A stretch of DNA of 64,000 nucleotides from Cyclobacteriaceae bacterium (GTDB taxonomy: Bacteria > Bacteroidota > Bacteroidia > Cytophagales > Cyclobacteriaceae), in contig JAGQYK010000003.1 in assembly GCA_020436125.1 (NCBI GenBank), positions 21,991 through 85,990 of the forward strand, given 5' to 3'. This document shows positions 1-8,663 of the stretch, in pieces. The translations under genes and the position numbers were made by a program. The notes beneath the pieces are model-generated. The model made no database searches and was not told the DNA's origin. It saw nothing but the letters and a program-made list of their open reading frames with translations. Positions within the stretch are counted from its first letter, which is position 1; each line of letters begins with the position of its first letter.

Positions 1-38
1 CATAGCCTGAAATTGAAAGAAAAGAAAGTATCGAAAAA

Positions 39-959
39 ATGAAAAAAAAATGTTTCCCCACGCCTTCTGGTTTGATTTCCAGGTGTTTAGCTTTTAGTGA
101 AAAATTCACAACTTTGCGTAAAGTTATTGCAAATACTTCAGACATCGTTAAGCCAGTGAAGAATATCGGATTCAAAGCCCTAGTTATAGCAATAACCTTG
201 CTAATTTCATCTTCCACTCCTATTACCACAGATTTTAAGGTCGATGTGGTGGTAATTGATGCCGGCCATGGCGGTCATGATTCAGGAACGCTAGGGAGCA
301 ATAGCAAAGAGAAAGATGTAGTGCTTAAAATTGCCCTGAAACTAGGAGAAATAATAAAAGAAAACATTAAAGGGGTAAAGGTAATTTATACCCGTGATAC
401 AGATAAGTTCATCGATTTAAGTGAACGAGCCAATATTGCCAATAGAAATCACGCGGATGTATTTATATCTATTCATGCCAATTCACTACCTACTAAAACC
501 CCTGATGCTCGCAAGCAGTCAATCTATGGAACCGAAACTTATGTAATGGGACTTCATAAAACAGATGAAAATTTTGAAGTTTCGAAGCGGGAAAACTCAG
601 TAATCTTACTGGAAGAAAATTATAAAGAGAAATATGAAGGTTTTGATCCTGATTCACCGGAGTCTTACATTTTGTTCAGTTTGACTCAATCAGCCAATCA
701 AGAGGCGAGTTTATTGCTGGCAAGTAAAGTAGAGGATCAATTTGGTCAGCGTGCTGGAAGAAGAAGTAGAGGCGTGAAACAGGCTGGGTTTGTGGTTTTA
801 TATAAAACCTCAATGCCTTCCATCCTTATAGAGACGGGATTTCTTTCTAATACCAAGGAGGAACGTGAATTGAATAGCGATAAAGTACAAGACTATATAG
901 CTTCAGGCATATATCGTGCCTTCAAAGAGTACAAAAATCAAATTGAATCCGTAAACTAG
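39..959 (+). CDS. N-acetylmuramoyl-L-alanine amidase (Amidase_3 family)
   Basis: Zinc amidase that cleaves the amide bond between N-acetylmuramic acid and the stem peptide of peptidoglycan during wall turnover or daughter-cell separation. The 306-residue product has a hydrophobic N-terminal segment at about residues 43-61 (signal anchor or signal peptide), so it acts in the periplasm. The catalytic domain starts at about residue 70 with DAGHGG (His77), followed by a Glu in SKEKD, SIHAN, and the C-terminal ETGFLSN, which together give the zinc ligands and catalytic Glu of the family. The stretch before the membrane segment is long for a signal peptide, so a later start is possible. It lies 5 bp before the MlaD-type gene and is probably co-transcribed with it. 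Confidence 0.93.
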   Translation: MKKKCFPTPSGLISRCLAFSEKFTTLRKVIANTSDIVKPVKNIGFKALVIAITLLISSSTPITTDFKVDVVVIDAGHGGHDSGTLGSNSKEKDVVLKIALKLGEIIKENIKGVKVIYTRDTDKFIDLSERANIANRNHADVFISIHANSLPTKTPDARKQSIYGTETYVMGLHKTDENFEVSKRENSVILLEENYKEKYEGFDPDSPESYILFSLTQSANQEASLLLASKVEDQFGQRAGRRSRGVKQAGFVVLYKTSMPSILIETGFLSNTKEERELNSDKVQDYIASGIYRAFKEYKNQIESVN

Positions 960-964
960 CAGTT

Positions 965-1915
965 GTGAATAAAGAGGTAAAAGTAGGTTTGTTTGTGACC
1001 ATCGCTTTGGTCATGTTGTATTTCGGATTCAATTTTCTAAAAGGAATTGATTTTCTAAGTAGTAATAATAAGTACTACGCTATATATGATAATGTAGATC
1101 AGCTTGCCGTGTCAAACCCCGTGCTCGTAAATGGATATGCAGTGGGTAGAGTGAGCAACATTAGGATCGTGCAGGGAAAGGAAAATAAAGTATTGGTTGA
1201 GTTAGAAATTGATTCAGAAATTATTCTTGGCGACTCCGCTACGGCCATACTTAATAGTGATTTTTTGGGGAGCAAATCCATATTGCTGAACATTGGCAAC
1301 AAATTGATACCCCACACTCCTGGAGATACAATATTAGCAGAGGCAGCAAGAGGTATTTTTGATGTGTTTACAGAAACAGCTGAGCCAGTTGCCAACAATG
1401 TGCAGACTACTTTGCGTAAATTAAACGCTGTGCTTGATAATCTCGCTATTAACTCAGCAAGGTTGGACACCCTGTTTATGAAATTGGCTTATACGCCTGG
1501 GCTGGTTAATCGTACACTGATTACTACCGATGAAAAAATGAAAGAGCTATCAGCAAGCTTTAAGACTACCTCCGATAATCTTGCGGTGACACTTAATGAT
1601 CTCAGGCCAGTGATTGGAAACTTTAAAACTTTCTCGGATACCCTGAAGCAAATGGAGCTGAATAAAACTGTAGCTAAGACACAGCAGACACTTGATAATT
1701 TGAATAGCACCCTCTCTAAATTGAATAGCGGGGACAATACAGTGAGTAGATTAATGACAGACGATTCTCTATACGTCAACTTGAATCGTTTGCTGTTGAA
1801 CCTGGACACACTAGCCGTGCATTTTGATAGTAACCCTAAACATTTTTTAGCTCCTCTTGGAAAGAATAAGAAGAGAATAGACAAAGACAGGAAAAGGGCA
1901 GCGGAGAAAAATTAA
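965..1915 (+). CDS. MlaD/MCE family lipid-transport protein
   Basis: Membrane-anchored MCE-domain protein of the family that forms hexameric rings and moves phospholipids between inner and outer membrane with an MlaEF-type ABC transporter. One N-terminal transmembrane helix (about residues 6-25, VGLFVTIALVMLYFGF) is followed by one MCE domain (about 36-110, with VLVNGYAVGRVSNI) and a long Ser/Thr/Asn-rich, probably helical C-terminal part. The start codon is GTG. No MlaE or MlaF gene is visible in the window, so the partner transporter is expected elsewhere. An amidase immediately before an MCE gene is, to my knowledge, a common Bacteroidota arrangement. Confidence 0.9.
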   Translation: MNKEVKVGLFVTIALVMLYFGFNFLKGIDFLSSNNKYYAIYDNVDQLAVSNPVLVNGYAVGRVSNIRIVQGKENKVLVELEIDSEIILGDSATAILNSDFLGSKSILLNIGNKLIPHTPGDTILAEAARGIFDVFTETAEPVANNVQTTLRKLNAVLDNLAINSARLDTLFMKLAYTPGLVNRTLITTDEKMKELSASFKTTSDNLAVTLNDLRPVIGNFKTFSDTLKQMELNKTVAKTQQTLDNLNSTLSKLNSGDNTVSRLMTDDSLYVNLNRLLLNLDTLAVHFDSNPKHFLAPLGKNKKRIDKDRKRAAEKN

Positions 1916-1933
1916 TCATTGGATTTAGAGATT

Positions 1934-3559
1934 ATGGATTTGGAGTTTAATAAGAATGAAGATCTTTTCAAACAGCTATGCACGCAACTGAAACACCGTG
2001 AGAAAATCACAAAGTTGGGAGGTGGTGAGAAGAAAATTGAAAGTCAACACAAAAAAGGCAAACTCACCGCGCGTGAACGAATAGATTATCTTACGGATAA
2101 AGACTCTGAGTTTTTGGAAGTAGGACTTTTTGCAGGTGATGGAATGTACGAGGAAGAAGGGGGTTGTCCTTCAGGCGGTGTCGTTACTGGTATAGGTTAT
2201 GTAATGGGCCGGCAATGTATGATCGTTGCCAATGATGCCACCGTAAAAGCAGGCGCCTGGTTTCCTATTACAGCTAAAAAGAATCTCAGAGCACAAGAAA
2301 TTGCAATAGAAAACAGGTTACCAGTTATCTACCTCGTAGATAGTGCCGGTGTATTTCTTCCTATGCAAGACGAAATATTTCCCGACAAAGAACATTTTGG
2401 CCGACAATTTAGAAACAATGCAAAAATGTCTTCAATGGGTATCGTGCAAATAGCTGCTATCATGGGTAGTTGTGTGGCCGGGGGCGCTTACTTGCCCATC
2501 ATGTCGGATGAGGCAATGATTGTAGACAAGACGGGGTCCATTTTTCTGGCCGGATCTTATTTGGTTAAGGCAGCAGTAGGAGAAGATGTTGATAATGAGA
2601 CTTTAGGAGGAGCCACCACGCATTGTGAAATTTCAGGAGTTACTGATAATAAATTCCCTAATGATCAAGCCTGCCTCGATTACATCAAAAAACTTTTTGA
2701 TAAAATTGGACATAACGAAAAGGCAGGTTTTGATAGGGTTAAGGCTGTGGTTCCTAAGGAAGACCCAAAGGAGATTTATGGTTTGATACCCAATAGTAGG
2801 GTAAAGCCTTATGACATGCTGGACATTATCAAACGGCTTGTTGATAATTCTGAGTTTGAAGAGTACAAGGAGCTCTATGGGATGACTATTTTATGTGGTT
2901 ACGCTCGTATTGATGGATGGGCAGTAGGTATTGTGGCCAACCAAAGAAAGATTGTGAAGACTAAAAAGGGTGAAATGCGGATGGGTGGTGTGATCTATTC
3001 GGACTCAGCTGACAAGGCAGCCCGTTTTATTATGAACTGTAACCAAAGAAAGGTGCCCCTGCTTTTTATACAGGATGTAAGTGGGTTTATGGTGGGCAGC
3101 AAAGCAGAGCATGGGGGAATTATAAAAGACGGAGCCAAAATGGTGAATGCGATGGCCAACTCTACGGTCCCCAAATTTACCTTGATTGTAGGTAATTCTT
3201 ATGGAGCTGGAAATTATGCGATGTGTGGTAAGGCATACGACCCACGACTCATTTACGCGTGGCCGACTGCTCAAATTGCTGTAATGAGTGGTGCAAGCGC
3301 AGCCAAAACATTATTACAAATAAAAGTAAACACTCTAAAGGGACAGGGTAAAACCATTACAAAGGAAGCCGAGGAGGAGTTGCTAAAAGAAATAACAGAT
3401 CGTTACAACGATCAGCTGAGCCCTTACTATGCAGCTTCTAGATTATGGGTGGATGGAGTGATTGATCCCTTAGAAACGAGAAAAATGATTTCGATGGGCA
3501 TTGAGGCGGCCAATCATGCACCAATTGAAAAATTCAATGTAGGGGTGATTCAAACATAA
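1934..3559 (+). CDS. acyl-CoA carboxylase carboxyltransferase (beta) subunit, methylcrotonyl-CoA carboxylase-like
   Basis: Carboxyltransferase subunit of a biotin-dependent acyl-CoA carboxylase: it transfers the carboxyl group from carboxybiotin to an acyl-CoA. The crotonase-fold halves are recognisable, with LTARERIDYL near the N terminus, LPVIYLVDSAGVFLPMQDE, the oxyanion-hole glycines in GSCVAGGAYLP, and in the second half DVSGFMVGSKAEHGG and GNSYGAGNYAMCG. The FPDKEHFGRQFRNNAKMS stretch resembles methylcrotonyl-CoA carboxylase beta subunits (leucine breakdown) more than propionyl-CoA carboxylase, and 541 residues fits that family. A TTG at 1919 would add five residues; the ATG at 1934 is preferred. 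No biotin carboxylase subunit lies beside it. Confidence 0.9.
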   Translation: MDLEFNKNEDLFKQLCTQLKHREKITKLGGGEKKIESQHKKGKLTARERIDYLTDKDSEFLEVGLFAGDGMYEEEGGCPSGGVVTGIGYVMGRQCMIVANDATVKAGAWFPITAKKNLRAQEIAIENRLPVIYLVDSAGVFLPMQDEIFPDKEHFGRQFRNNAKMSSMGIVQIAAIMGSCVAGGAYLPIMSDEAMIVDKTGSIFLAGSYLVKAAVGEDVDNETLGGATTHCEISGVTDNKFPNDQACLDYIKKLFDKIGHNEKAGFDRVKAVVPKEDPKEIYGLIPNSRVKPYDMLDIIKRLVDNSEFEEYKELYGMTILCGYARIDGWAVGIVANQRKIVKTKKGEMRMGGVIYSDSADKAARFIMNCNQRKVPLLFIQDVSGFMVGSKAEHGGIIKDGAKMVNAMANSTVPKFTLIVGNSYGAGNYAMCGKAYDPRLIYAWPTAQIAVMSGASAAKTLLQIKVNTLKGQGKTITKEAEEELLKEITDRYNDQLSPYYAASRLWVDGVIDPLETRKMISMGIEAANHAPIEKFNVGVIQT

Positions 3560-4414
3560 ATGGAGGAGAAGGAACTTAAAGCACTGGTATCCTTGCTTGA
3601 CGATGACGACAACCAGGTAGTCACTCACGTTCAGGAGAAAATCCTATCAATTGGAGTTTCTATTATTCCTCTTTTAGAGTTAGAATGGGAGAGCTGTTTT
3701 AATCCAAAAGCACAAGAGCGAATCGAAGACCTTATTCATGTTCTTCAATATGAGTTGGTGAAGGAAAGGCTAAAGGAATGGTACACTAGTAAAGAACATG
3801 ATTTGCTTACCGGTATGTGGATCGTTTCCACCTATCAATACCCAGATACCGACTTGTTGAAATTGAGGCAAGATCTGGAACAAATTTATTATGAAACCTG
3901 GTTAGAATTTAGGAATGATCTTTATCCTTTTGATCAGGTAAAAGTGATTAACAGTGTTCTGTTTGGTAAGTTGAAATTTGGGCCCAACAGTAAAAACTTT
4001 CATTCACCGGGAAACTCTTTGATTAATGTAGTACTCGAAACACGTAAGGGCAATCCTATTACACTGAGTGTAATTTATATGCTGGTGGCACAGAAGCTGA
4101 AACTTCCCGTTTATGGAGTTAATTTGCCTAATCTTTTTATCCTTACTTATAAGGATGATAAGAATACCCAGTTCTACATCAACTCATTCAATCGTGGTCT
4201 TATATTCTCCAAACAGGATATTGAAAACTATATCAATGAACTTCATTTAACCCCGCAGCCTTCATTTTATGAGCCCTGTGATAATGTAGAAATTATTAGA
4301 AGAGCATTAAGAAACCTTGTGATGTCTTTTGAGAAAATGGGCGAACATGCCAAGGCGGATGAAGTGAAAGTCTTACTGATAGAAATATCAGATGGTGGTG
4401 ATCTTGGTGTGTAG
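3560..4414 (+). CDS. SirB1/transglutaminase-like family protein
   Basis: Member of the SirB1 family (Transglut_core2 fold). Recognition rests on the central block NVVLETRKGNPITLSVIYM and the following LPVYGVNLPNLFILTY, which match the conserved core of that family. No signal peptide or membrane segment is visible, so it is probably cytoplasmic. The usual transglutaminase Cys-His-Asp triad is not evident, and the biochemical role of the family is poorly known. The ATG follows the carboxyltransferase stop codon directly (TAA-ATG), which implies translational coupling. The N-terminal third is helical and acidic, without a recognised domain. Confidence 0.8.
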   Translation: MEEKELKALVSLLDDDDNQVVTHVQEKILSIGVSIIPLLELEWESCFNPKAQERIEDLIHVLQYELVKERLKEWYTSKEHDLLTGMWIVSTYQYPDTDLLKLRQDLEQIYYETWLEFRNDLYPFDQVKVINSVLFGKLKFGPNSKNFHSPGNSLINVVLETRKGNPITLSVIYMLVAQKLKLPVYGVNLPNLFILTYKDDKNTQFYINSFNRGLIFSKQDIENYINELHLTPQPSFYEPCDNVEIIRRALRNLVMSFEKMGEHAKADEVKVLLIEISDGGDLGV

Positions 4415-4987
4415 TTACTTTATCTTTTTTCTTATGGTACAGCCGGCAGCTCGATTTCCAGTAATTTCAATTTTTTTGTTGGCAAGCATTTGCTCAATGG
4501 CTAGACTCAGATAGGCTTTACCTACATCAGTTGTTACCAATGGGTTATCATCAATTGAGCCGTGGTAAACAATAGTGTAAGTTGGTCCATTCTTTTTTAG
4601 TAGAAATGCTTCAGGGCTTTTTTTCGCTCCCATACAATCCATGGCGATCTGATCTTTGTCAACAAGGTAGGGTATAGTTAATCCCCATCCTTGATACTTT
4701 TGCGCCATTGCTTTTGCATTTTCTCGCGGTTCGGTATGTGAATTAATGAGTAAAAACTGAATCATCCCTTTATATTTATCATTCAACTCATTTATCCGTT
4801 GTCTATACTGCTGATCATACGGACATTCATTACTGGTAAAAATAATGGCAATTCCCTGGCAATTGGTGAATCCATTGAGTGATACATTTTTGCCATCTAC
4901 AATATTGACCAAAGTAAAATCTTGGACAGTTTGTCCGAAACCTGAGTAGCTCATCAGGCATAACATGCCAATCACAAAGTTTTTCAT
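4415..4987 (-). CDS. periplasmic thioredoxin-fold (redoxin/AhpC-TSA-like) protein
   Basis: Thioredoxin-fold protein of 190 residues with an N-terminal signal peptide (MKNFVIGMLCLMSYSGFGQ), so secreted or periplasmic. The core has AIIFTSNECPYDQQY where thioredoxins carry CXXC. Only the first cysteine is present (C-P-Y-D), so a simple dithiol oxidoreductase is unlikely; a peroxiredoxin-like or single-cysteine role fits better. Later cysteines occur in DCMGAKKSPEAF and near the C terminus. Start at 4987 is chosen because it yields a clean signal peptide and places the ATG one base after the phosphopantetheinyl transferase stop codon; an upstream in-frame start would run into that gene. Confidence 0.82.
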   Translation of the reverse strand: MKNFVIGMLCLMSYSGFGQTVQDFTLVNIVDGKNVSLNGFTNCQGIAIIFTSNECPYDQQYRQRINELNDKYKGMIQFLLINSHTEPRENAKAMAQKYQGWGLTIPYLVDKDQIAMDCMGAKKSPEAFLLKKNGPTYTIVYHGSIDDNPLVTTDVGKAYLSLAIEQMLANKKIEITGNRAAGCTIRKKIK

Positions 4988-4988
4988 C

Positions 4989-5615
4989 TCAGTTTGTTTT
5001 TGAATAAACGAGCACGTAATCCTTATGAACAATATACTGAAGTTCTGCCAATACACTGGCGCCATCCGTTTTTATCCAACCTTTGAGTTGACCTGTTTCT
5101 TCTAAATCAAAAGGTTGAATACTGAGGTTATTGGTAAAAAGGAGGCCTCTTTTACCATATATTTTATACAATGCTTCCTTGGCAGACCAGTAAATACAGT
5201 GTTTGGTAATATCGCTACCAGCATTTTTTAACTCAGAAGGATTTAAAATGCGGGGCGCAACTCTTAGTAGCTTTTCTTTCGGTTGCTCAATATCAATTCC
5301 TACGGAATTTGATGGGTCTATTTGCGCGGCCACATAGGGGTATGAATGGGAGAGAGATATATGATGATCAATATTTTTAAGGAAAGGTTTTCCAAAACGA
5401 TCTTTCTCGATACCCTGGTAAGTAAGTCCCTGAGAATTGACCAGATGTTGGATGAGTAAGCGACCAGATAGCCACTCCAGCCTTTTATGCGGGCTGATTA
5501 TTTCTTTTGGGAACGATTCGGGCTTCAATTGATTAGCGAGAAAACTTTCATCCTCTGTGATATGCCATAAAGCTACCTTGCCTTTAGTTACTCCATTCAA
5601 ATCTTTTGCTGGCAT
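4989..5615 (-). CDS. 4'-phosphopantetheinyl transferase superfamily protein
   Basis: Transfers the 4'-phosphopantetheine arm of coenzyme A to a serine of an acyl or peptidyl carrier protein. The two family signatures are present: SVGIDIEQPKEK (magnesium-binding Asp and Glu) at about residue 113 and WSAKEALYKIYGK at about residue 145. Length (208 residues) is that of the Sfp/AcpT-like class rather than the short AcpS class. It is the first gene of a two-gene minus-strand unit with the redoxin protein. No carrier-protein or polyketide/peptide synthetase gene is near, so the substrate cannot be read from context. Confidence 0.9.
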   Translation of the reverse strand: MPAKDLNGVTKGKVALWHITEDESFLANQLKPESFPKEIISPHKRLEWLSGRLLIQHLVNSQGLTYQGIEKDRFGKPFLKNIDHHISLSHSYPYVAAQIDPSNSVGIDIEQPKEKLLRVAPRILNPSELKNAGSDITKHCIYWSAKEALYKIYGKRGLLFTNNLSIQPFDLEETGQLKGWIKTDGASVLAELQYIVHKDYVLVYSKTN

Positions 5616-5690
5616 TGGTTTATTTGGCTTATCTATCCAATTTTACCAAAAATAAGAACAAATGAGTTGGGTTGGTAATGTTGATTTTTG

Positions 5691-6602
5691 ATGAGTATTA
5701 CGGGAGTAAAAAGGCTTCATACCCTTACTGGCCATAAGGATTGTATTTATACAATTCAGAGTGGTAAAAATGTCGTAGACCTGTTTTCAGCAGGTGGTGA
5801 TGGGATGGTAGTCCGGTGGAATATGGAAACTCCTGGAGTAGGGGAATTGGTGGCTAAACTCCCCAATTCTATATATGCCCTGCATTACCTAAGGGGCGAA
5901 GATCAACTTATTGCGGCTCAGAATTTCGAAGGAATTCACCTGCTTGATTACTCTAATAGTAAGGAGATCAAATCGCTGAAACTTACTAATTCATATATTT
6001 TTGACTTGCAGTCCATTGGAAATAAAATATTTGTGGCATGTGGAGATGGAGTGGTTTACGTTGTAGATAAAGAAGAATGGATCGTTCTTGATCGCCTTGA
6101 GTATGCACAAAAGAGTGCCAGAACAATGGCCATACACAAAGAAAGAAACGAGTTAGTTGTAGGCTATAGCGACAATTTCATCCGGGTATTTGATTTATTT
6201 GATCATCGAATGAAGCAAGAATGGGAAGCGCATAACAATTCAGTTTTCACTGTTCAATTTAGAAATGATGGAAATTATCTATTGAGTGGCTCAAGAGATG
6301 CACATCTGAAAGTGTGGGATTCGGCTGGAACCTATCAATTGAGAGACGATATAGCCGCTCATATGTATACGATCAATCATATTGCATTTAGCCCGGATGG
6401 CAAACATTTTGTAACTTGTAGCATGGATAAGTCCATAAAAGTGTGGGATAGCAATGAGTTTAAGCTATTGAAGGTAATTGATAAGGCACGCCATGCGGGG
6501 CATGGCACCTCAGTCAATAAATTGTTCTGGACTTCGTTTAATAATCAGCTGGTGAGTGCCAGCGATGATAGAACCTTATCCATTTGGGAAATTATTTTTT
6601 AA
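5691..6602 (+). CDS. WD40 repeat protein
   Basis: Predicted beta-propeller with no catalytic residues. WD-type repeats are visible, for example LHTLTGHKDCIYTIQSG, WEAHNNSVFTVQFRNDGNYLLSGSRDAHLKVWD, IAAHMYTINHIAFSPDGKHFVTCSMDKSIKVWD and the terminal DRTLSIWEI. About seven blades fit into 303 residues. No signal peptide, so probably a cytoplasmic scaffold or protein-interaction platform. The ATG at 5691 is used rather than the in-frame TTG at 5688. The next gene, 31 bp downstream on the same strand, encodes a DivIVA-like coiled-coil protein, so a shared role in cell-pole or division organisation is possible but not shown. Confidence 0.9.
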   Translation: MSITGVKRLHTLTGHKDCIYTIQSGKNVVDLFSAGGDGMVVRWNMETPGVGELVAKLPNSIYALHYLRGEDQLIAAQNFEGIHLLDYSNSKEIKSLKLTNSYIFDLQSIGNKIFVACGDGVVYVVDKEEWIVLDRLEYAQKSARTMAIHKERNELVVGYSDNFIRVFDLFDHRMKQEWEAHNNSVFTVQFRNDGNYLLSGSRDAHLKVWDSAGTYQLRDDIAAHMYTINHIAFSPDGKHFVTCSMDKSIKVWDSNEFKLLKVIDKARHAGHGTSVNKLFWTSFNNQLVSASDDRTLSIWEIIF

Positions 6603-6633
6603 ACTTTGATTACCACAGCAAACTTATAATCTC

Positions 6634-7344
6634 ATGAAAGTCACACCACTTGATATCCGTCAGAAGACATTTGAAAAGGTATTGCGAGGTTACGATAAGG
6701 ATGAAGTTACCGCATTTCTACTGTCATTATCTCAGGAGTGGGAACGTGTGCAAGACGAAATCAAGGAGATGAGGATCAAATTGGAGGCCACTGAAAGGGA
6801 AGTAACAAAGCTCAGGGAAGTGGAAAGTTCTTTGTATAAAACGTTGAAAACAGCAGAGGATACGGGCGCCAATGTAATTGAACAAGCCAATAAAGCTGCG
6901 GAATTGCATTTGAAAGAAGTACAGTTGAAGGCGGAAGCGCTATTAAACGAAGCAAAGACAAAAGCGAAGGATACTATTGAACAATCTGAAGCTACTTCAA
7001 GGCAAATGTTGGAAGAAATGGAGGAGCGGTTGAAAACTCTGGTTCAAAATTATAAGAGTATTGAATCTGAAAGAGGAAATTTATTAGGTGATTTAAAGCG
7101 ACTGGCTGGTGAAACCATGGACAAAGTCGAACGATTGAAAACTGCAACAAGTAGTTTTGATCCAGATCAACATTTGAATTTGGCGAGGCGTGAAGCCAAA
7201 CAAACCTTGAACCCTAATTCAAACCCAAATAATTCATCCAATACTATTTCCGCAAACAATTATACTGAAGAGGAATTGCAACCAAAGATAGAGCAGGTAA
7301 CAGAGTCAAAGCCTCAAAAATCTTTCTTTGATGAAATACAATGA
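6634..7344 (+). CDS. DivIVA domain-containing coiled-coil protein
   Basis: The first 60 residues match the DivIVA/GpsB lipid-binding domain: MKVTPLDIRQKTFEKVLRGY followed by DKDEVTAFLLSLSQEWE. A long, charged coiled coil (about residues 35-190) follows, then a low-complexity Asn-rich linker and a conserved-looking acidic end. In Gram-positive bacteria DivIVA marks curved membrane and organises septation or polar growth; homologues are also annotated in Bacteroidota, where their role is not settled. Placed between a WD40 protein and folB on the same strand. Product expected at the inner face of the cytoplasmic membrane. Confidence 0.88.
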   Translation: MKVTPLDIRQKTFEKVLRGYDKDEVTAFLLSLSQEWERVQDEIKEMRIKLEATEREVTKLREVESSLYKTLKTAEDTGANVIEQANKAAELHLKEVQLKAEALLNEAKTKAKDTIEQSEATSRQMLEEMEERLKTLVQNYKSIESERGNLLGDLKRLAGETMDKVERLKTATSSFDPDQHLNLARREAKQTLNPNSNPNNSSNTISANNYTEEELQPKIEQVTESKPQKSFFDEIQ

Positions 7345-7359
7345 TTTTGCAATTAGGAT

Positions 7360-7737
7360 ATGAAGTTAAAGGGCAAAGTCGTTCTTGAAGGTTTAGAGTT
7401 TCATGCTTATCATGGGATTTATCCAGAAGAGCGATCTTCGGGGAATAAATTTGAGGTAGATATCGCGGTTGATACAACCTTTGATGAATCAGCTTTTCAT
7501 GATGATTTGTCTGGAACGATCAACTATGAGGAAATTTACTCAATCGTGAAAGGTGAAATGGAAACCCCTTCCAAACTTTTGGAACCAGTAGCTCATTCTA
7601 TTGCTCAAAAGATTTTGGATTCCTTCAGCTCAGCCATTAAAGCAGAGGTTACTATTTCGAAATTTAATCCACCAATTGGCGGAGTGTGTAGAAAAGCGCA
7701 GGTGTCAGTAGGGCTTCAGCGAAACGGTAGTTCTTAA
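7360..7737 (+). CDS. folB: dihydroneopterin aldolase
   Basis: Folate biosynthesis enzyme converting 7,8-dihydroneopterin to 6-hydroxymethyl-7,8-dihydropterin and glycolaldehyde. The 125-residue length and the motifs LEGLEFHAYHGIYPEE (catalytic Tyr and Glu region), TINYEEIYSIV and the C-terminal SKFNPPIGGVCRKAQVSV with the conserved Lys are diagnostic. It follows the DivIVA-like gene with a 15 bp gap. Its stop codon overlaps by four bases the stop of the convergent Fe-S assembly gene. Confidence 0.93.
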   Translation: MKLKGKVVLEGLEFHAYHGIYPEERSSGNKFEVDIAVDTTFDESAFHDDLSGTINYEEIYSIVKGEMETPSKLLEPVAHSIAQKILDSFSSAIKAEVTISKFNPPIGGVCRKAQVSVGLQRNGSS

Positions 7738-8039
7738 TTAGGCGGGTCTACAAACATAAACCCACGTGCGTCAGCACCTTCATGAAAATCAACTTCTTTT
7801 CCTATGACATACATGGTGTGTTTTTTATCCACCACTATTTCGATGTCTTCGATTTTGTAAGATAGATCAGAATCTTTCTTTTTGTCGAAGCCGATCATCA
7901 TAGCGGCCCCACCGCAGCCGCTGCCCCTTATTCCAATGCGTAAGCAATATTCATCAGGAATACTTTTCGTTTTCATTATTTTTCGAACTTCCTCTGCTGC
8001 TTTTTTTGTTAGTGTAACTGGAATAATGGTGTTCGGCAT
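7734..8039 (-). CDS. HesB/IscA-type (A-type) iron-sulfur protein lacking the C-terminal CGC motif
   Basis: A-type carrier fold of 101 residues, as shown by VTLTKKAAEEVRKIM, LRIGIRGSGCGGAAMMIGF and the EVDFHEGADARGFMFVDPP end. Classic IscA/ErpA/SufA proteins bind Fe-S or iron with three cysteines: one in the G-C-S/G-G segment and two in a C-terminal CGC. Here only the first is present (Cys in GSGCGG, plus an extra Cys in EYCLR), and the chain stops after VDPPN with no CGC. The start at 8039 fits the family N terminus; an upstream in-frame start would add 18 unrelated residues. The role may be scaffold-independent or regulatory; this is inference. Confidence 0.85.
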   Translation of the reverse strand: MPNTIIPVTLTKKAAEEVRKIMKTKSIPDEYCLRIGIRGSGCGGAAMMIGFDKKKDSDLSYKIEDIEIVVDKKHTMYVIGKEVDFHEGADARGFMFVDPPN

Positions 8040-8137
8040 AATTGAGATGGTGCAATACTGATTTTTTAGGTAATTAACAGGTAACTTGGGCACTAAAATA
8101 GCTTAATTTTAAACATTCAATTGAGATAAATAATTCT

Positions 8138-8659
8138 ATGGACGCATTGATTGAGTTTGGAAAGATATTAATACCAGCATCGGTTGTACTTTATGCAGTG
8201 TATCTAATGGTGAGGGCTTTTATTTCAAAGGAACTGGAAATGAAGAGACTAGAGGTGAGGGGAAGAAGTATTGAAACGTTGCTGCCTACAAGACTGCAGG
8301 CTTACGAACGGATGACTTTATTTCTGGAAAGAATCTCCCCTCAAAATCTTTTAGTCAGATTGAATAATCCGGCTTATACCGCACAGGATTTTCAAAAAAT
8401 TCTTCTTGATGAAATAAGGAACGAGTATAACCACAACGTAAGCCAGCAAGTATATATGAGCGAGCAGCTTTGGGATATGATTAGAAACGCCAAAGAGGAT
8501 CTTGTTATTCAAATTAATGAGTCGGCAGGAGTAATGAAGGAGGGAGCTACTGGTATTGATCTGGCACGTCAAATATTTCAATCTGCAATCGATAAAAAGG
8601 TTGAGCCTATAAATCACGCTATGTCGGAGTTAAAAAAGGAGATTCAACAAATCTTTTAG
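8138..8659 (+). CDS. conserved membrane-anchored protein (DUF7935-like)
   Basis: Protein of 173 residues with one N-terminal transmembrane helix (FGKILIPASVVLYAVYLMV, about residues 7-25) and a helical, charged soluble part containing LLPTRLQAYERMTLFLERISP. It resembles a family widespread in Bacteroidota whose function is unknown; I assign it to DUF7935 from memory, with moderate certainty. It is followed four bases later by a DUF1232 gene, so the two are probably translated from one mRNA. No catalytic motif is visible. Confidence 0.72.
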   Translation: MDALIEFGKILIPASVVLYAVYLMVRAFISKELEMKRLEVRGRSIETLLPTRLQAYERMTLFLERISPQNLLVRLNNPAYTAQDFQKILLDEIRNEYNHNVSQQVYMSEQLWDMIRNAKEDLVIQINESAGVMKEGATGIDLARQIFQSAIDKKVEPINHAMSELKKEIQQIF

Positions 8660-8663
8660 AAAT

